Below are positions 34,277-43,322 of a stretch of 64,000 nucleotides of DNA, piece by piece. The number at the start of each line of letters is the position of its first letter. Position 1 is the stretch's first letter. The notes below the pieces were generated by a model. That model had not been told where the DNA came from and ran no database searches. It was given only the letters and a program-made list of their open reading frames with translations. This stretch comes from Pedobacter steynii. Lineage in GTDB: Bacteria > Bacteroidota > Bacteroidia > Sphingobacteriales > Sphingobacteriaceae. A program made the position numbers and the translations under genes. The DNA lies in assembly GCF_900103665.1 (NCBI RefSeq), contig NZ_FNGY01000008.1:1-64000 (forward strand). Reading direction: 5' to 3'.

Positions 34277-34600
34277 CTAAGCTATTTTCGGCGGTTGCCA
34301 GATGGAGGTAGGGATCTGCCTTAATTCAATCATGAGGTAAGTACTGCGGTGGATTTCCGGCCTCAGGTAAGTGGTAAAAGTGATTAATGAATAACCTGAA
34401 AATGTAAAACCTGCACAGGTTCCACAAACGTAGAAAGGGGAACAATCCTTACAGCAATCATCATCATTTTCAGGACAGTTATGACCCGGTTCTTTTTTCT
34501 CCCTGTTTTCAGTATGGGCCTCACGCTCCTCCAACGCGCAGCAAGGCGTTATGGTAAGCGTAAGTACAACCAAGGCCAATAGCAGGGAGAGTATTTTCAC
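34277..34600 (-). CDS. Small Cys-rich exported protein (DUF6660-like)
   Basis: The 107-residue protein starts with a hydrophobic signal (MKILSLLLALVVLTLTITPC) and contains a cysteine cluster NCPENDDDCCKDCSPFYVCGTCAGF (seen here only in part as DDDCCKDCSPF and YVCGTC) plus histidines, which suggests metal binding in the periplasm. It resembles DUF6660 proteins of Bacteroidota, which are commonly found beside metal-efflux genes. It lies between the ABC exporter genes and the TonB receptor gene. Function not established. Confidence 0.7.
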   Translation of the reverse strand: MKILSLLLALVVLTLTITPCCALEEREAHTENREKKEPGHNCPENDDDCCKDCSPFYVCGTCAGFTFSGYSLITFTTYLRPEIHRSTYLMIELRQIPTSIWQPPKIA

Positions 34601-34623
34601 GACGTAAATGTATTGAATTTGTT

Positions 34624-35292
34624 TTAACTTATTCTTCCATCACTGATATGGATTGTTTTATCTGTATTTTTTGCAAATTCTTCATCATGGGTAACGATGA
34701 GCATCGTCTGGTGTTGCTCTGCCGAGAGTTTTTTAAACAGGTCGAATACCAGGCCAGTATTTTTACTATCCAGGTTTCCGGTGGGTTCATCGCCCATTAA
34801 AATTAAGGGGTCGTTTATCAAAGCCCTTGCAATCGCCACGCGCTGCTGCTGACCTCCGGAAAGGAGAGAGGCCCGTTTTAAGGCCTGGTCCTGTACATCC
34901 AGTAATTTCAAAAGATCCATCGCCTTTTGTTCTAATTCCTGTGGGGGAAAGGCAGCACGTTTTAAACCGGGCAGCATGACATTTTTTAATACCGAAAATT
35001 CAGGCAGCAAAAAATGGAACTGAAATACAAAACCAATGTGCTTGTTCCGGAAATCGGCCAGCCAGCTGTTGTTTCTTCCCTGCATTTCGGATCCGTTGAT
35101 GTTTATACTGCCCTCAAAATCGGTATCCATGGTGGACAACAGATAAAGTAAGGTAGACTTCCCGCTCCCGGATTTTCCGGTAATGGAAACGAAGTCGCCT
35201 TTTTCTATCGTTAGGTCCAGGTTGTCCAGTGCTTTGAACTTTTTAGGATCGTAAAAGTATTTATTTAAGTTTTTTGCTTCAAGTATATTCAT
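34624..35292 (-). CDS. ABC transporter ATP-binding protein (LolD/MacB type)
   Basis: The 222-residue ATPase has Walker A GKSGSGKST, Q-loop FVFQFHFLLPEF, signature LSGGQQQRVAIARAL, Walker B LILMGDEPTG and H-loop VTHDEEFA. This is the LolD/MacB/FtsE branch, which drives mechanotransmission exporters rather than moving substrate through the membrane directly. Its partner permease is the FtsX-like protein encoded 4 bp upstream, with an adaptor and a TolC protein before it. Confidence 0.94.
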   Translation of the reverse strand: MNILEAKNLNKYFYDPKKFKALDNLDLTIEKGDFVSITGKSGSGKSTLLYLLSTMDTDFEGSININGSEMQGRNNSWLADFRNKHIGFVFQFHFLLPEFSVLKNVMLPGLKRAAFPPQELEQKAMDLLKLLDVQDQALKRASLLSGGQQQRVAIARALINDPLILMGDEPTGNLDSKNTGLVFDLFKKLSAEQHQTMLIVTHDEEFAKNTDKTIHISDGRIS

Positions 35293-35296
35293 GGTT

Positions 35297-36562
35297 TTAG
35301 CCTCTTAAAATGGTGATGGGATCTACTTTAGCTGCTTTTCTGGAGGGCAGGTATCCTGCAATGGCTGTGGTAAGAATGCCAAAGGAGAATCCCATAATGT
35401 AATACAGTGGGTTAAAACTAACCGGCAGGTGATCAAGTGAGAACATGACGTCGCTATGGTATGGCATTTTGGAAATGGCATAGGAGATGAGGTAACCAAA
35501 TAGTAAACCAGCGGTTGCACCAATGATTCCAATGACAAAGGCCTGGGTCATAAATATCCGTCTGACATCTCCATTTGAAAAACCGATCGCTTTGAGTATG
35601 GCAATGTCTTTCATTTTTTCGTAAATCATCATGGTCAGAATGTTGAAAATACCAAAGCCTGCAATCAGCAGTAGGACAACCTCAACACTGTAGGTAATCA
35701 TATTTTGAAGTGCTGCACCTTCCAGCAGAGTAGTATTGTCCTTTTTCCAGTCGGATCCTGAATAATTGTAGTTTTTTTGCAGTCTTTTTGCCTCATCAGG
35801 GGCAAGTTCAGGATCAAATAGTTTGACTTGAATGTCTGTAAGATAGGAGGAGGGGACATTTAAAAAGCGCTGCACGGTTTTGATGCTGCCATAACTTTGC
35901 TGGTTGTCGATATCAACCAAACCCGTTTTAAAAACACCAATAATACTGATGCTAAAATTAGCTCCCTTTTCTGTGGTCAGTTCTATCTTATCGCCGGTTT
36001 TTACATTTAGTTTTCTGGCCAGCCCGCTTCCCACTACGATACTGTTTGGCATGGTTGCGAGTTCGGTAAAACTTCCGGACACAATTTTGTTTTCCAGATT
36101 AAAAAGAGCATTCGCTTCTTCGAAATTTATGCCCAGGATAGTGCCATTAATAGAAACAGCTCCCAGCCGGTAAAATACTTTAGTGCTGACGGAGCCGGAT
36201 ACCGTTTTTACAAGGGGATTTTTGCGGATCTCCTTTACCGCCTGTTTCCCATCTTTAAGGTTCATGAAAATATCTTTTGGCTTTTGATGTCCGACTGTAT
36301 TGATCTGATTGGGATAGATATTGTCAATTATCGTTTTGTCGGAAAGCTTTACCTCATTGAAAAGTCTGAGATGGGGAGACTGTTCAAACATGATGGCCTG
36401 CATGTAATTCTGTGATCCCTGGATAAATCCAATCATGAACACGAAAATGGTAATGCCCAAAGCAACTCCTATGGTTGCGATAATGGTTTGTTTCAGTTTC
36501 GCACTCATATGGACGAAGGCTATGGAAGCCGCCAGTTTGAAATCTGTGATGATCTTTTTCAT
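35297..36562 (-). CDS. FtsX/MacB-type ABC permease
   Basis: The 421-residue protein has the MacB/LolCE topology: one N-terminal transmembrane segment (about residues 22-45), a large periplasmic domain (MacB_PCD, about 46-280), and three C-terminal segments (about 290-400) ending in the family signature GYLPSRKAAKVDPITILRG. With the LolD-like ATPase, the lipoprotein adaptor and the TolC protein it would form a MacAB-TolC-like export machine. The substrate is unknown. Confidence 0.92.
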   Translation of the reverse strand: MKKIITDFKLAASIAFVHMSAKLKQTIIATIGVALGITIFVFMIGFIQGSQNYMQAIMFEQSPHLRLFNEVKLSDKTIIDNIYPNQINTVGHQKPKDIFMNLKDGKQAVKEIRKNPLVKTVSGSVSTKVFYRLGAVSINGTILGINFEEANALFNLENKIVSGSFTELATMPNSIVVGSGLARKLNVKTGDKIELTTEKGANFSISIIGVFKTGLVDIDNQQSYGSIKTVQRFLNVPSSYLTDIQVKLFDPELAPDEAKRLQKNYNYSGSDWKKDNTTLLEGAALQNMITYSVEVVLLLIAGFGIFNILTMMIYEKMKDIAILKAIGFSNGDVRRIFMTQAFVIGIIGATAGLLFGYLISYAISKMPYHSDVMFSLDHLPVSFNPLYYIMGFSFGILTTAIAGYLPSRKAAKVDPITILRG

Positions 36563-36565
36563 GAT

Positions 36566-37660
36566 TTATTTGTTTTTTATCAGTACATCCCCTTTTTTTA
36601 GACCAGCTTTGACTTCCACCCAATTGTCGTTTTCGGTGCCCCGGGTCAGTTTTATCTTTTGCTGCTGATCCCCTTTCTGAATTAAAACAGAATCGCCAGG
36701 TAAAATATAATCGCCCGGAACCATAAGGGCAACCGCTTTTTGACGGATGAGGATGTTGGCTTCTACGGAGGATTGCGGAAAGAAATCAACTGGCTCAGCA
36801 ACCTGAGCTTCCACTTTAAAACTGCGGGTATCTTTTTGCAGGACGGGGTCAATCTTGCTGATGATGCCTTCAAATTGCCGTTCTGCGAACGCATCCGTTT
36901 CAAAAAACACCTTTTGACCCAGTTGGATCTGACGAATATCCCGTTCATCTATCAAGAGTTCCAGCTTATATTTTTCTTTTGAACCTAACCATAAGATCGT
37001 TTCTCCAGGGCCGGTAATTTCTCCAGGTTTAAGGTCTATACTCCATACTTTTCCTTCCAGGTTACTGGTCAGCACATTTTTGCTATGTTGTCCCTTAAAC
37101 CGGGCCAGATCTTCCTCCGCATTCAAAGCAGTTGTTTTTAATGCGGCTGTTTTTACATGATATTCAGCTTGCAGGCTATTGATTTGTGCCAGACTCGTTT
37201 TAGCCTGGAGAGCCGCTTTGTCTGCATCCTTTTGCGCTACCGCTTTATCCTTTGCCAGGTCCATGTACCGTTCTGCATTTAGCGCATCCTGCTGATATTG
37301 CTGTTTTGCCAGGCTGATTTTTTCCTTTAATTGTTTGAATTCGGCCGCATCTTTCTCTGTACTATTTCTGGCCAGGGCAGCTCGTTCTGAAAGCAAACTG
37401 AGCTGTTCTTTTTCGCTTGAAGATCCGAGTATAACTAATGGTTGTCCTTTTTTTACAAGATCACCTTCCTTGACCATAATGGCCAGAATACGCATGGGTT
37501 CTGTAGATTTTAACATTTCATAATGCATGGGCATAATTTTGCCTGAAGCATACACGGCCTGGTTAAATTGTTTTTCTGTTGTGGTGTAGGTCTCCGTTTT
37601 CTGTTTGCATGCCGCAAAGCCTAAACTGAAGAATATGACCATCGTTGATAAAGCTTTCAT
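36566..37660 (-). CDS. Periplasmic adaptor (membrane fusion) protein, lipoprotein
   Basis: The 364-residue protein has a lipoprotein signal (MKALSTMVIFFSLGFAAC, Cys18) and the HlyD/MacA layout: a lipoyl half motif (MVKEGDLVKKGQPLVILGS, about residues 55-75), a long alpha-helical hairpin (LLSERAALARNSTEKDAAEF..., about 90-190) and C-terminal beta-barrel domains. It bridges the inner-membrane exporter to TolC. The gene overlaps the end of the TolC gene by 4 bp and is 3 bp before the permease gene. Confidence 0.92.
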   Translation of the reverse strand: MKALSTMVIFFSLGFAACKQKTETYTTTEKQFNQAVYASGKIMPMHYEMLKSTEPMRILAIMVKEGDLVKKGQPLVILGSSSEKEQLSLLSERAALARNSTEKDAAEFKQLKEKISLAKQQYQQDALNAERYMDLAKDKAVAQKDADKAALQAKTSLAQINSLQAEYHVKTAALKTTALNAEEDLARFKGQHSKNVLTSNLEGKVWSIDLKPGEITGPGETILWLGSKEKYKLELLIDERDIRQIQLGQKVFFETDAFAERQFEGIISKIDPVLQKDTRSFKVEAQVAEPVDFFPQSSVEANILIRQKAVALMVPGDYILPGDSVLIQKGDQQQKIKLTRGTENDNWVEVKAGLKKGDVLIKNK

Positions 37661-38970
37661 AATTTTTGACTGGTTAAATAATAGAGTTCCACTGCATGTT
37701 GCAATAGGTTCTGATTGGATTTATTTAGTTTTTCTGTCGCCTCGTTTAAATCTTGCTGAGCCTGTCTCAATTCAATCATATTGATAATCCCTTTTTCAAG
37801 CTTTTGATAAGAAAGCGCTACATTTTCCCGGGCAAGCTTCAATTGCGCTTCCTGAGTTTTCAAATCCTGTACGGCCTCCAGGTGGAGCTGCTGTTCTTCC
37901 AGGTAATGTTTCTGCTGCGAATTCAGGTAGTCTAGAAATTCAAGTTCTGCCGATTCCAGGCGTGCTTTCTGTTTTCCGGGGTCGTAAAATTGCTTACTTA
38001 AGGAGAATAGGGGCACAGTCAATTGCAATCCGATAAAACCAGATCCAATCCAGCGGGATTGCCCAATGAAATCTAAAGATTGCCCAAAACCCATTTTGCT
38101 GTAATAGCTCCTGAGGGAAAGAGAAGGGTACCATGCCGCCTTTGCAGATTTCAGTTCCTGCGCAGCAATGCTCAGTTTAACTTTCTGGCTTTCATAATCA
38201 GGCAACTCTTCAGTAATGAAACCGGAAGTTGGTAAAATTTCCATATCCTCGCTATTGTTTACCAGGAGTGAATCAGCCAGGGGAAACCCCATCCAGAATT
38301 TCAGGTCAAGCAGTGCATTGTGGACCTCCGTATTTTTTCTGGAGAGTTGGTTTTGCAACTCCTTCATCATGCTGGTCGACTGGTTCAAGGCGATCTTGTC
38401 TGTAAATCCCTTATCGTATTGTCTGGTGATCAACTGGTGGATCTCCTGGTAGTTGTGATAGCTGTCTTTTGCCAGGGAAAGCCCTTTGTTTAGTGCTTGC
38501 AGCTGGTAATAAGACATCCTTACATTTTTAGATAAGGTCTTTTCAAAGGATAAAAGTTCGTTTTTTTTTGCCTGTTGCTGTAAGGCAGAAAGCCTGATGG
38601 CTTGCCAGGTTTGAGGATCAACAAGGTTCAGATTGGCCTCTATACCGATATTGCCCATCCAGGGTGTCCCGAGTTTTATCGGGACATAGGTACCTGCCGG
38701 CTGACCTACCAGCTCACCAGGAAACACTTGTACCGGAATTTCCCAATAATGATCGATCCCTGCCTTAACGTCTATTTTGGGTGCCAAGCGGCCGATTACA
38801 GATTTTCTTTCCCAATCTGCAGCGAGGATGAGTTTTTGCCTGGACTGCCTGGACTGGTTGTTCTTGTGTGCATATTCCAGACATTTAGCAACTGTCCAGT
38901 GTTGTCCGGAAGCCAGCCATGGCAAGAAAATAAGGCAGGCCAAGGCCATAAAGAAGGATGTTCTTTTCAT
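37657..38970 (-). CDS. TolC-family outer-membrane efflux protein
   Basis: I start at 38970 (MKRTSFFMALACLIFLPWLASG, signal peptide); another ATG three codons upstream is possible. The roughly 437-residue protein shows the two OEP repeats of long coiled-coil helices (for example LSRKNTEVHNALLDLKFWMG and LEKGIINMIELRQAQQDLNE) with short beta-strands between. It would form the trimeric channel for the adaptor and MacB-like permease encoded next, and perhaps also serve the DrrAB exporter encoded before it. Confidence 0.9.
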   Translation of the reverse strand: MKRTSFFMALACLIFLPWLASGQHWTVAKCLEYAHKNNQSRQSRQKLILAADWERKSVIGRLAPKIDVKAGIDHYWEIPVQVFPGELVGQPAGTYVPIKLGTPWMGNIGIEANLNLVDPQTWQAIRLSALQQQAKKNELLSFEKTLSKNVRMSYYQLQALNKGLSLAKDSYHNYQEIHQLITRQYDKGFTDKIALNQSTSMMKELQNQLSRKNTEVHNALLDLKFWMGFPLADSLLVNNSEDMEILPTSGFITEELPDYESQKVKLSIAAQELKSAKAAWYPSLSLRSYYSKMGFGQSLDFIGQSRWIGSGFIGLQLTVPLFSLSKQFYDPGKQKARLESAELEFLDYLNSQQKHYLEEQQLHLEAVQDLKTQEAQLKLARENVALSYQKLEKGIINMIELRQAQQDLNEATEKLNKSNQNLLQHAVELYYLTSQKL

Positions 38971-38993
38971 ATTTATCAATATTATAAGTGTGG

Positions 38994-39761
38994 TTAGCCC
39001 CTTTTTTTATAGACCCTCATCGCCAGGATATAAGCCAGGAGCATAATTCCAACGCACCAGGCGAGGGCGATCCATATTTCGTTGCCGACCGGCTGGTTTG
39101 AAAGTAATGCGCGGATGGTTCCGACTATCGATGTCACGGGTTGATTTTCGGCAAAGACACGAACAGGTCCAGGCATGGTCTCAGTAGGCACAAAGGCGGA
39201 GCTAATAAAAGGTAGAAAGACAATGGGGTAGGAGAAGGCACTTGCACCGTCGACGGTTTTGGCGGAGAGTCCGGCAATTACTGCGATCCAGGTCAGGGCC
39301 AGTGTAAAGAGCACAAGTATACCAGCTACGGCAAGCCATGACAGGATATCCGCTGAAGAGCGAAAGCCCATTATTAATGCGACAAGAATGATCACGATCA
39401 CTGAAATGACATTGGAAACCAATGAGGTCAGCACGTGGCCCCACAATATGGTGGATCGTGCAATCGGCATAGAGTTGAACCGCTCCAATATGCCCCGTTG
39501 CATATCTAAAAACAGACGGTAAGCCGTATAGGATACCCCACTGGCAATCGATATCAACAGAATACCGGGAAGCAGGTAATTTACATAGTTGTCCGTACCG
39601 GTTTGGATTGCACCTCCAAAAACATAGACGAATAATAGCATAAACATGATTGGCATAATGGTCACCGTGATGATGGTGTCCATGCTGCGAAGAATATGGC
39701 GCATGGAACGTCCAAGCATTACGCCCATATCGCTGAAAAAATAGTTCTTTGTCGTTTCCAT
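38994..39761 (-). CDS. ABC-2 type permease (DrrB-like)
   Basis: The 255-residue protein has six hydrophobic segments and the DrrB/ABC-2 pattern, with LLPGILLISIASGVSYTAYRLFLDMQRG-type sequence (residues 63-90) and FLPFISSAFVPTETMPGPVR. It is the membrane half of a drug or lipid exporter with the ATPase encoded directly upstream. The start codon is preceded by a canonical Shine-Dalgarno GGAGGA (39769-39774) seven bases away, which lies within the last codons of the ATPase gene and is unusual for this genome. Confidence 0.92.
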   Translation of the reverse strand: METTKNYFFSDMGVMLGRSMRHILRSMDTIITVTIMPIMFMLLFVYVFGGAIQTGTDNYVNYLLPGILLISIASGVSYTAYRLFLDMQRGILERFNSMPIARSTILWGHVLTSLVSNVISVIVIILVALIMGFRSSADILSWLAVAGILVLFTLALTWIAVIAGLSAKTVDGASAFSYPIVFLPFISSAFVPTETMPGPVRVFAENQPVTSIVGTIRALLSNQPVGNEIWIALAWCVGIMLLAYILAMRVYKKRG

Positions 39762-40529
39762 TTAGTTTTCCTCCTTTTTACCTACGGTGGAAAGAAATAT
39801 CTCTTCCAGTGTCGGTTGTTTTTCAATGTATTCTACTTTTACTGGCGGGAAAAGCTTTTTCAGCTCTTCGAGTGCGCCACTCTGGATAATCTTGCCCTGA
39901 TGAAGAATGGCAATCTGATCGGCGAGCTGTTCGGCTTCGTCCAAATACTGAGTGGTTAGAAACACAGTTGTTCCGCTACCGGCAAGCTCTTTGACAATTT
40001 TCCAAACCTCAATGCGTCCCTCAGGGTCAAGCCCGGTGGTTGGTTCGTCCAGAAAAATGAGCTGCGGACTTCCCACAAGGCTCATGGCAATGTCGAGCCT
40101 GCGGCGCATGCCTCCTGAATAAGTTGCCGCTCCGCGATCGGCAGCGTCGGTTAAACTGAACCGGTTAAGCAAATCCTGTGCGACCTGCCGGGGATTGCTA
40201 AGATGGCGCAGCTGAGCGACCATGATGAGATTTTCACGACCTGTTAGAATCTCATCCACAGCGGCAAATTGCCCTGTCAGGCTAATCGACTGCCGTACAT
40301 TTCCGGGATTTAACAAAACGTCAAATCCATTTACTGTAGCGTTTCCGCTGTCCTGTTTCAGCAGTGTGGCGAGAATTTTGATAATCGTTGTCTTTCCTGC
40401 CCCATTGGAGCCAAGCAGGGCGAAAATACTGCCTGTTTTTACTTGAAAATCTACACCTGTCAGCACAGGTATATTTTTATAGGATTTTTTGAGTCCTTGC
40501 ACTGAGATCGCGATTTCGTGATGTGACAT
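39762..40529 (-). CDS. ABC transporter ATP-binding protein (DrrA/daunorubicin-resistance type)
   Basis: The 255-residue ATPase has Walker A LLGSNGAGKTT, signature YSGGMRRRLDIAMSL, Walker B LIFLDEPTTGLDP and H-loop LTTQYLDEAEQLADQ, with a short C-terminal tail (EYIEKQPTLEEIFLSTVG) of the DrrA type. It drives the DrrB-like permease. A strong Shine-Dalgarno (AAAGGAGGAAAT, 40534-40545) lies seven bases before the ATG. Base composition in this pair is visibly more GC-rich than in flanking genes. Confidence 0.93.
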   Translation of the reverse strand: MSHHEIAISVQGLKKSYKNIPVLTGVDFQVKTGSIFALLGSNGAGKTTIIKILATLLKQDSGNATVNGFDVLLNPGNVRQSISLTGQFAAVDEILTGRENLIMVAQLRHLSNPRQVAQDLLNRFSLTDAADRGAATYSGGMRRRLDIAMSLVGSPQLIFLDEPTTGLDPEGRIEVWKIVKELAGSGTTVFLTTQYLDEAEQLADQIAILHQGKIIQSGALEELKKLFPPVKVEYIEKQPTLEEIFLSTVGKKEEN

Positions 40530-40543
40530 ATTTATTTCCTCCT

Positions 40544-41461
40544 TTATGGTGTTAGCAATGTGATGCCAGTTAAATCCGCTTTTGCATTTTTCAAAAAAGC
40601 ATAAGTCAGATTATCCATCTTGCAATCAATAAACCGGATCCCTTTCAAACTCTTGCTTTTAAAGAAGGTGTTATTTTTAAAGAAAGTATTAGTAAGCGTT
40701 GCATTTTGAAATGTCACTCTGGTAAATCCGCAGTTTTCAAAATAGCAGTCCTCCAATGTGCCATCAAAGACAATGTCGGCAAGGTAGGTGCCAATAAAAG
40801 AGCTGCGATTCCAGACCCCATTTGCAATTGTATTTTTCTCAAGGCCACCGGATTTAATCACCATCCCGGTAAAATCGGTGTCACTGAGATCGCAACCTTT
40901 GATATAGCTTCCTGAAAACTCAGTATCTTTCAATAAACAACCCCTAAATAGATTGTTTGCTAAGTTTGAATTCTGAATCCGACTGCTGCTAATGTCGGAG
41001 CCGGAGAAATCACAATTCTCCACATTATTGCTTTTTAGAAGAAGGCCTGACAGATCTGAGCCGATAAACAGGCAGTGCTGCATGTTGGAAGAGCTAAATT
41101 TTTCATGCAGATTTTTCAACCCGGAAAAGTCAGCATCCACCCAGTTTCCGCTTGACATATTCCAACCTGGCTTTTTCTCCTGCTTTCCGGATGGCAAAGC
41201 ATCAGATCCTTTAATCAACGGTTCAACGGCCGCTATGTCACTGACCTCCGATTGGAAACTTTCCGAAAAATAATTGAGGTCCACGCCCATAATTTCCGCG
41301 AGGGCGTTTAAAGTAATGATGTCGGGCATTGATTCTCCGCGTTCCCATTTTCCGACAGCCTGGGGACTGATGAACAGACGCTGGGCAAGCTGGGCTTGAG
41401 AAATATTTAGTTTCTTTCGTGCTTCGGCAATTTTATTGCCAATCGTTTTTGCATTTATCAT
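40544..41461 (-). CDS. XRE-family regulator fused to pentapeptide repeats
   Basis: From the ATG at 41461 (an upstream in-frame ATG at 41521 gives an unlikely 20-residue extension) the protein has about 305 residues. Residues 1-60 are a Cro/C1-type helix-turn-helix: IGNKIAEARKKLNISQAQLA, then FISPQAVGKWERGESMPDI. Residues from about 115 to 290 are pentapeptide repeats of A(D/N)LXX-like type, e.g. NCDFSGSDISSSRIQNSNL and GCDLSDTDFTGM. These fold as a right-handed quadrilateral beta-helix. It precedes the DrrAB genes by 14 bp and is the likely local regulator; the repeat part may sense a ligand or protein. Confidence 0.88.
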   Translation of the reverse strand: MINAKTIGNKIAEARKKLNISQAQLAQRLFISPQAVGKWERGESMPDIITLNALAEIMGVDLNYFSESFQSEVSDIAAVEPLIKGSDALPSGKQEKKPGWNMSSGNWVDADFSGLKNLHEKFSSSNMQHCLFIGSDLSGLLLKSNNVENCDFSGSDISSSRIQNSNLANNLFRGCLLKDTEFSGSYIKGCDLSDTDFTGMVIKSGGLEKNTIANGVWNRSSFIGTYLADIVFDGTLEDCYFENCGFTRVTFQNATLTNTFFKNNTFFKSKSLKGIRFIDCKMDNLTYAFLKNAKADLTGITLLTP

Positions 41462-41647
41462 AAGTATAATGTCTTTAGTTATTTTAATTGTTTTGATACT
41501 ACAAAGGTATTTGAGCAGCATTTCAGAATCAAAAAAACAGCCCGACTTATAGTTGTAATTACGCTACTTTTGGTTGTAACCAACAACGAATGGTGGTTTC
41601 TGCAGGGATTTGAATTATAAGTCTGTTTTTGAGGTATAATTTACAAT

Positions 41648-41796
41648 ATGGGAATCATTAAATCTTTGTCAATTTTTATACTAGCCGGCTTATGTGAAAT
41701 TGGAGGGGATATCTGATCTGGTTATGGCTGAAAGAAGGGAAGCCTTTGTGGTACGGTAGGGGCTTGTATCATTATCTAGATGCCAAGGTAGATTAA
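41648..41796 (+). pseudogene. Frameshifted and truncated ynfA (UPF0060) remnant
   Basis: From the ATG at 41648 the frame reads MGIIKSLSIFILAGLCEIGG, the characteristic start of YnfA/UPF0060 small membrane proteins. It then meets a TGA at 41714. Moving one base in the G run at 41705-41708 restores YLIWLWLKEGKPLWYG (41710-41757), which is the next conserved YnfA segment. After that similarity fades and the sequence ends near 41796, so only about the first third of a ~108-residue protein survives. One base loss plus 3' truncation: a decayed gene. Confidence 0.8.
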
Positions 41797-43292
41797 TTAG
41801 ATTTTAATAGCGTCTTTAATGGCTCTTTCTCGAAATAAATGATTCCGGCGAGGAAAACAATTAACATGCCATTGCCAATGTAGATGTTTCTTTGAAATAC
41901 CCAGAAAGAAAGAACGACAAGGACAACAGAGCTGATTAGATAGGCTAATATTCGTTTTAATTTATAAGGTATTGGATAGTGTTTCTGACCCAAAACATAA
42001 GAGAGTACCATCATCGTAAAATATACGGTCATGGAAACCCATACCGAACCCATGTAACTATATCTGGGAATCAACAGGAAATTTAGAATAATCGTAAGTA
42101 TGGCACCTATTCCTGAAATGTAAAGCCCGAATTTTGTCAGATCGGAGAGCCGGTACCAGACCGATAAGTTCATATATACCCCAAGGCATACATAACCAAA
42201 TAATAAGAATGGCACTGCCTGAAGTCCTTCCCAGTATTCCGCGATATTTGTTTTGTTACCAATGATGAAATATTTCAGCATTTCGATATTGGCCACCAGT
42301 GCAACAAACAGTATGGTAAGTGCGATTACAAAATAATACAAAATAGTCGCATAATTCTGTCGGGCATTCGCATTACGGGCATGGCTAAAGAAGAAAGGTT
42401 CAGCGCCGAGCCGGAATGCGGTGATAAAAATGCTCATAAATACGGCAATTTTAGAAACGGCACCCAATATCCCCACCGCTTTATCCGCAATAGATTTATC
42501 AAGTAATTCGCTTAAAGCGACTCTTCCCAAATTTTCATTTATAATAAAAGACAAGTTTGCGATCAGGATTGGCCAGGAGTAGGAGATCATTTTACCAAAC
42601 AGGGAGCTGTCAAATTTTAACTGCAATTTTAAGACCTCCGGTAGCAGGAGCAGCAAGGTTAGCATACTGGCAATCAGGTTTGCCACGAACACATAACCTA
42701 TCCATTGATGCCTGTACCAGGTTTCCAGCCATCCTGCCATTGGCCAGTGCTGTTTTATCGCTATGGGGAGCAGGAAAATAAAGACGAGGTTCATCACTAC
42801 AAAACAACCGATATTCAGAAATTTGATCAGGCTATACCTGAAGGCTTTGTTATCTGCTCTGAGTTTTGCAAAGGGGATCACACAGATGGCATCAATAAAC
42901 AGGATCCATAAAAAGTATTGTACAAAGCTCCTGTAGTCTGCAAGCCTGTCTGATCCGTTAGAAAGGTAAACTGCAATAGGTTCTTTAAAAATACTTCCGG
43001 TGATCAGAAACAAGCAGGCAATAAAAGCCACACATAGAAAGGAATTGTTATAAACCACCTGTTTCTTATCCTCGTGCTTATTCAGATACCGGAAAAATGT
43101 ACTCTCCATTCCGAAGGCCAAAACGGCATTAATCATTGCAGAATAGGAATATAAAGTAGTAAAAACGCCATAGGTAACTGCTGGATAGGTTTTGGTATAG
43201 ATGGGCGTTAAAATGAAATTTAGTAATCTTGACAAAACAGTGCTTATACCATAAATGGCCGTTTGTCCAACAAATTTTTTAAGGATCGACAT
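41793..43292 (-). CDS. Polysaccharide/oligosaccharide flippase (MOP superfamily, Wzx-like)
   Basis: The 499-residue integral membrane protein has about 14 hydrophobic helices and begins FVGQTAIYGISTVLSRLLNFILTPIYT, the signature of the polysaccharide biosynthesis (Wzx/MATE-like) family. It would flip lipid-linked oligosaccharide units across the inner membrane for cell-surface polysaccharide. No glycosyltransferases are adjacent, which is unusual for Wzx, so it may serve another lipid-linked or cell-envelope substrate. It stands alone between the ynfA remnant and the kdp operon. Confidence 0.88.
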   Translation of the reverse strand: MSILKKFVGQTAIYGISTVLSRLLNFILTPIYTKTYPAVTYGVFTTLYSYSAMINAVLAFGMESTFFRYLNKHEDKKQVVYNNSFLCVAFIACLFLITGSIFKEPIAVYLSNGSDRLADYRSFVQYFLWILFIDAICVIPFAKLRADNKAFRYSLIKFLNIGCFVVMNLVFIFLLPIAIKQHWPMAGWLETWYRHQWIGYVFVANLIASMLTLLLLLPEVLKLQLKFDSSLFGKMISYSWPILIANLSFIINENLGRVALSELLDKSIADKAVGILGAVSKIAVFMSIFITAFRLGAEPFFFSHARNANARQNYATILYYFVIALTILFVALVANIEMLKYFIIGNKTNIAEYWEGLQAVPFLLFGYVCLGVYMNLSVWYRLSDLTKFGLYISGIGAILTIILNFLLIPRYSYMGSVWVSMTVYFTMMVLSYVLGQKHYPIPYKLKRILAYLISSVVLVVLSFWVFQRNIYIGNGMLIVFLAGIIYFEKEPLKTLLKSN

Positions 43293-43322
43293 TTAATAAA
43301 TCTTAGTCATCAGGATTGTAAA

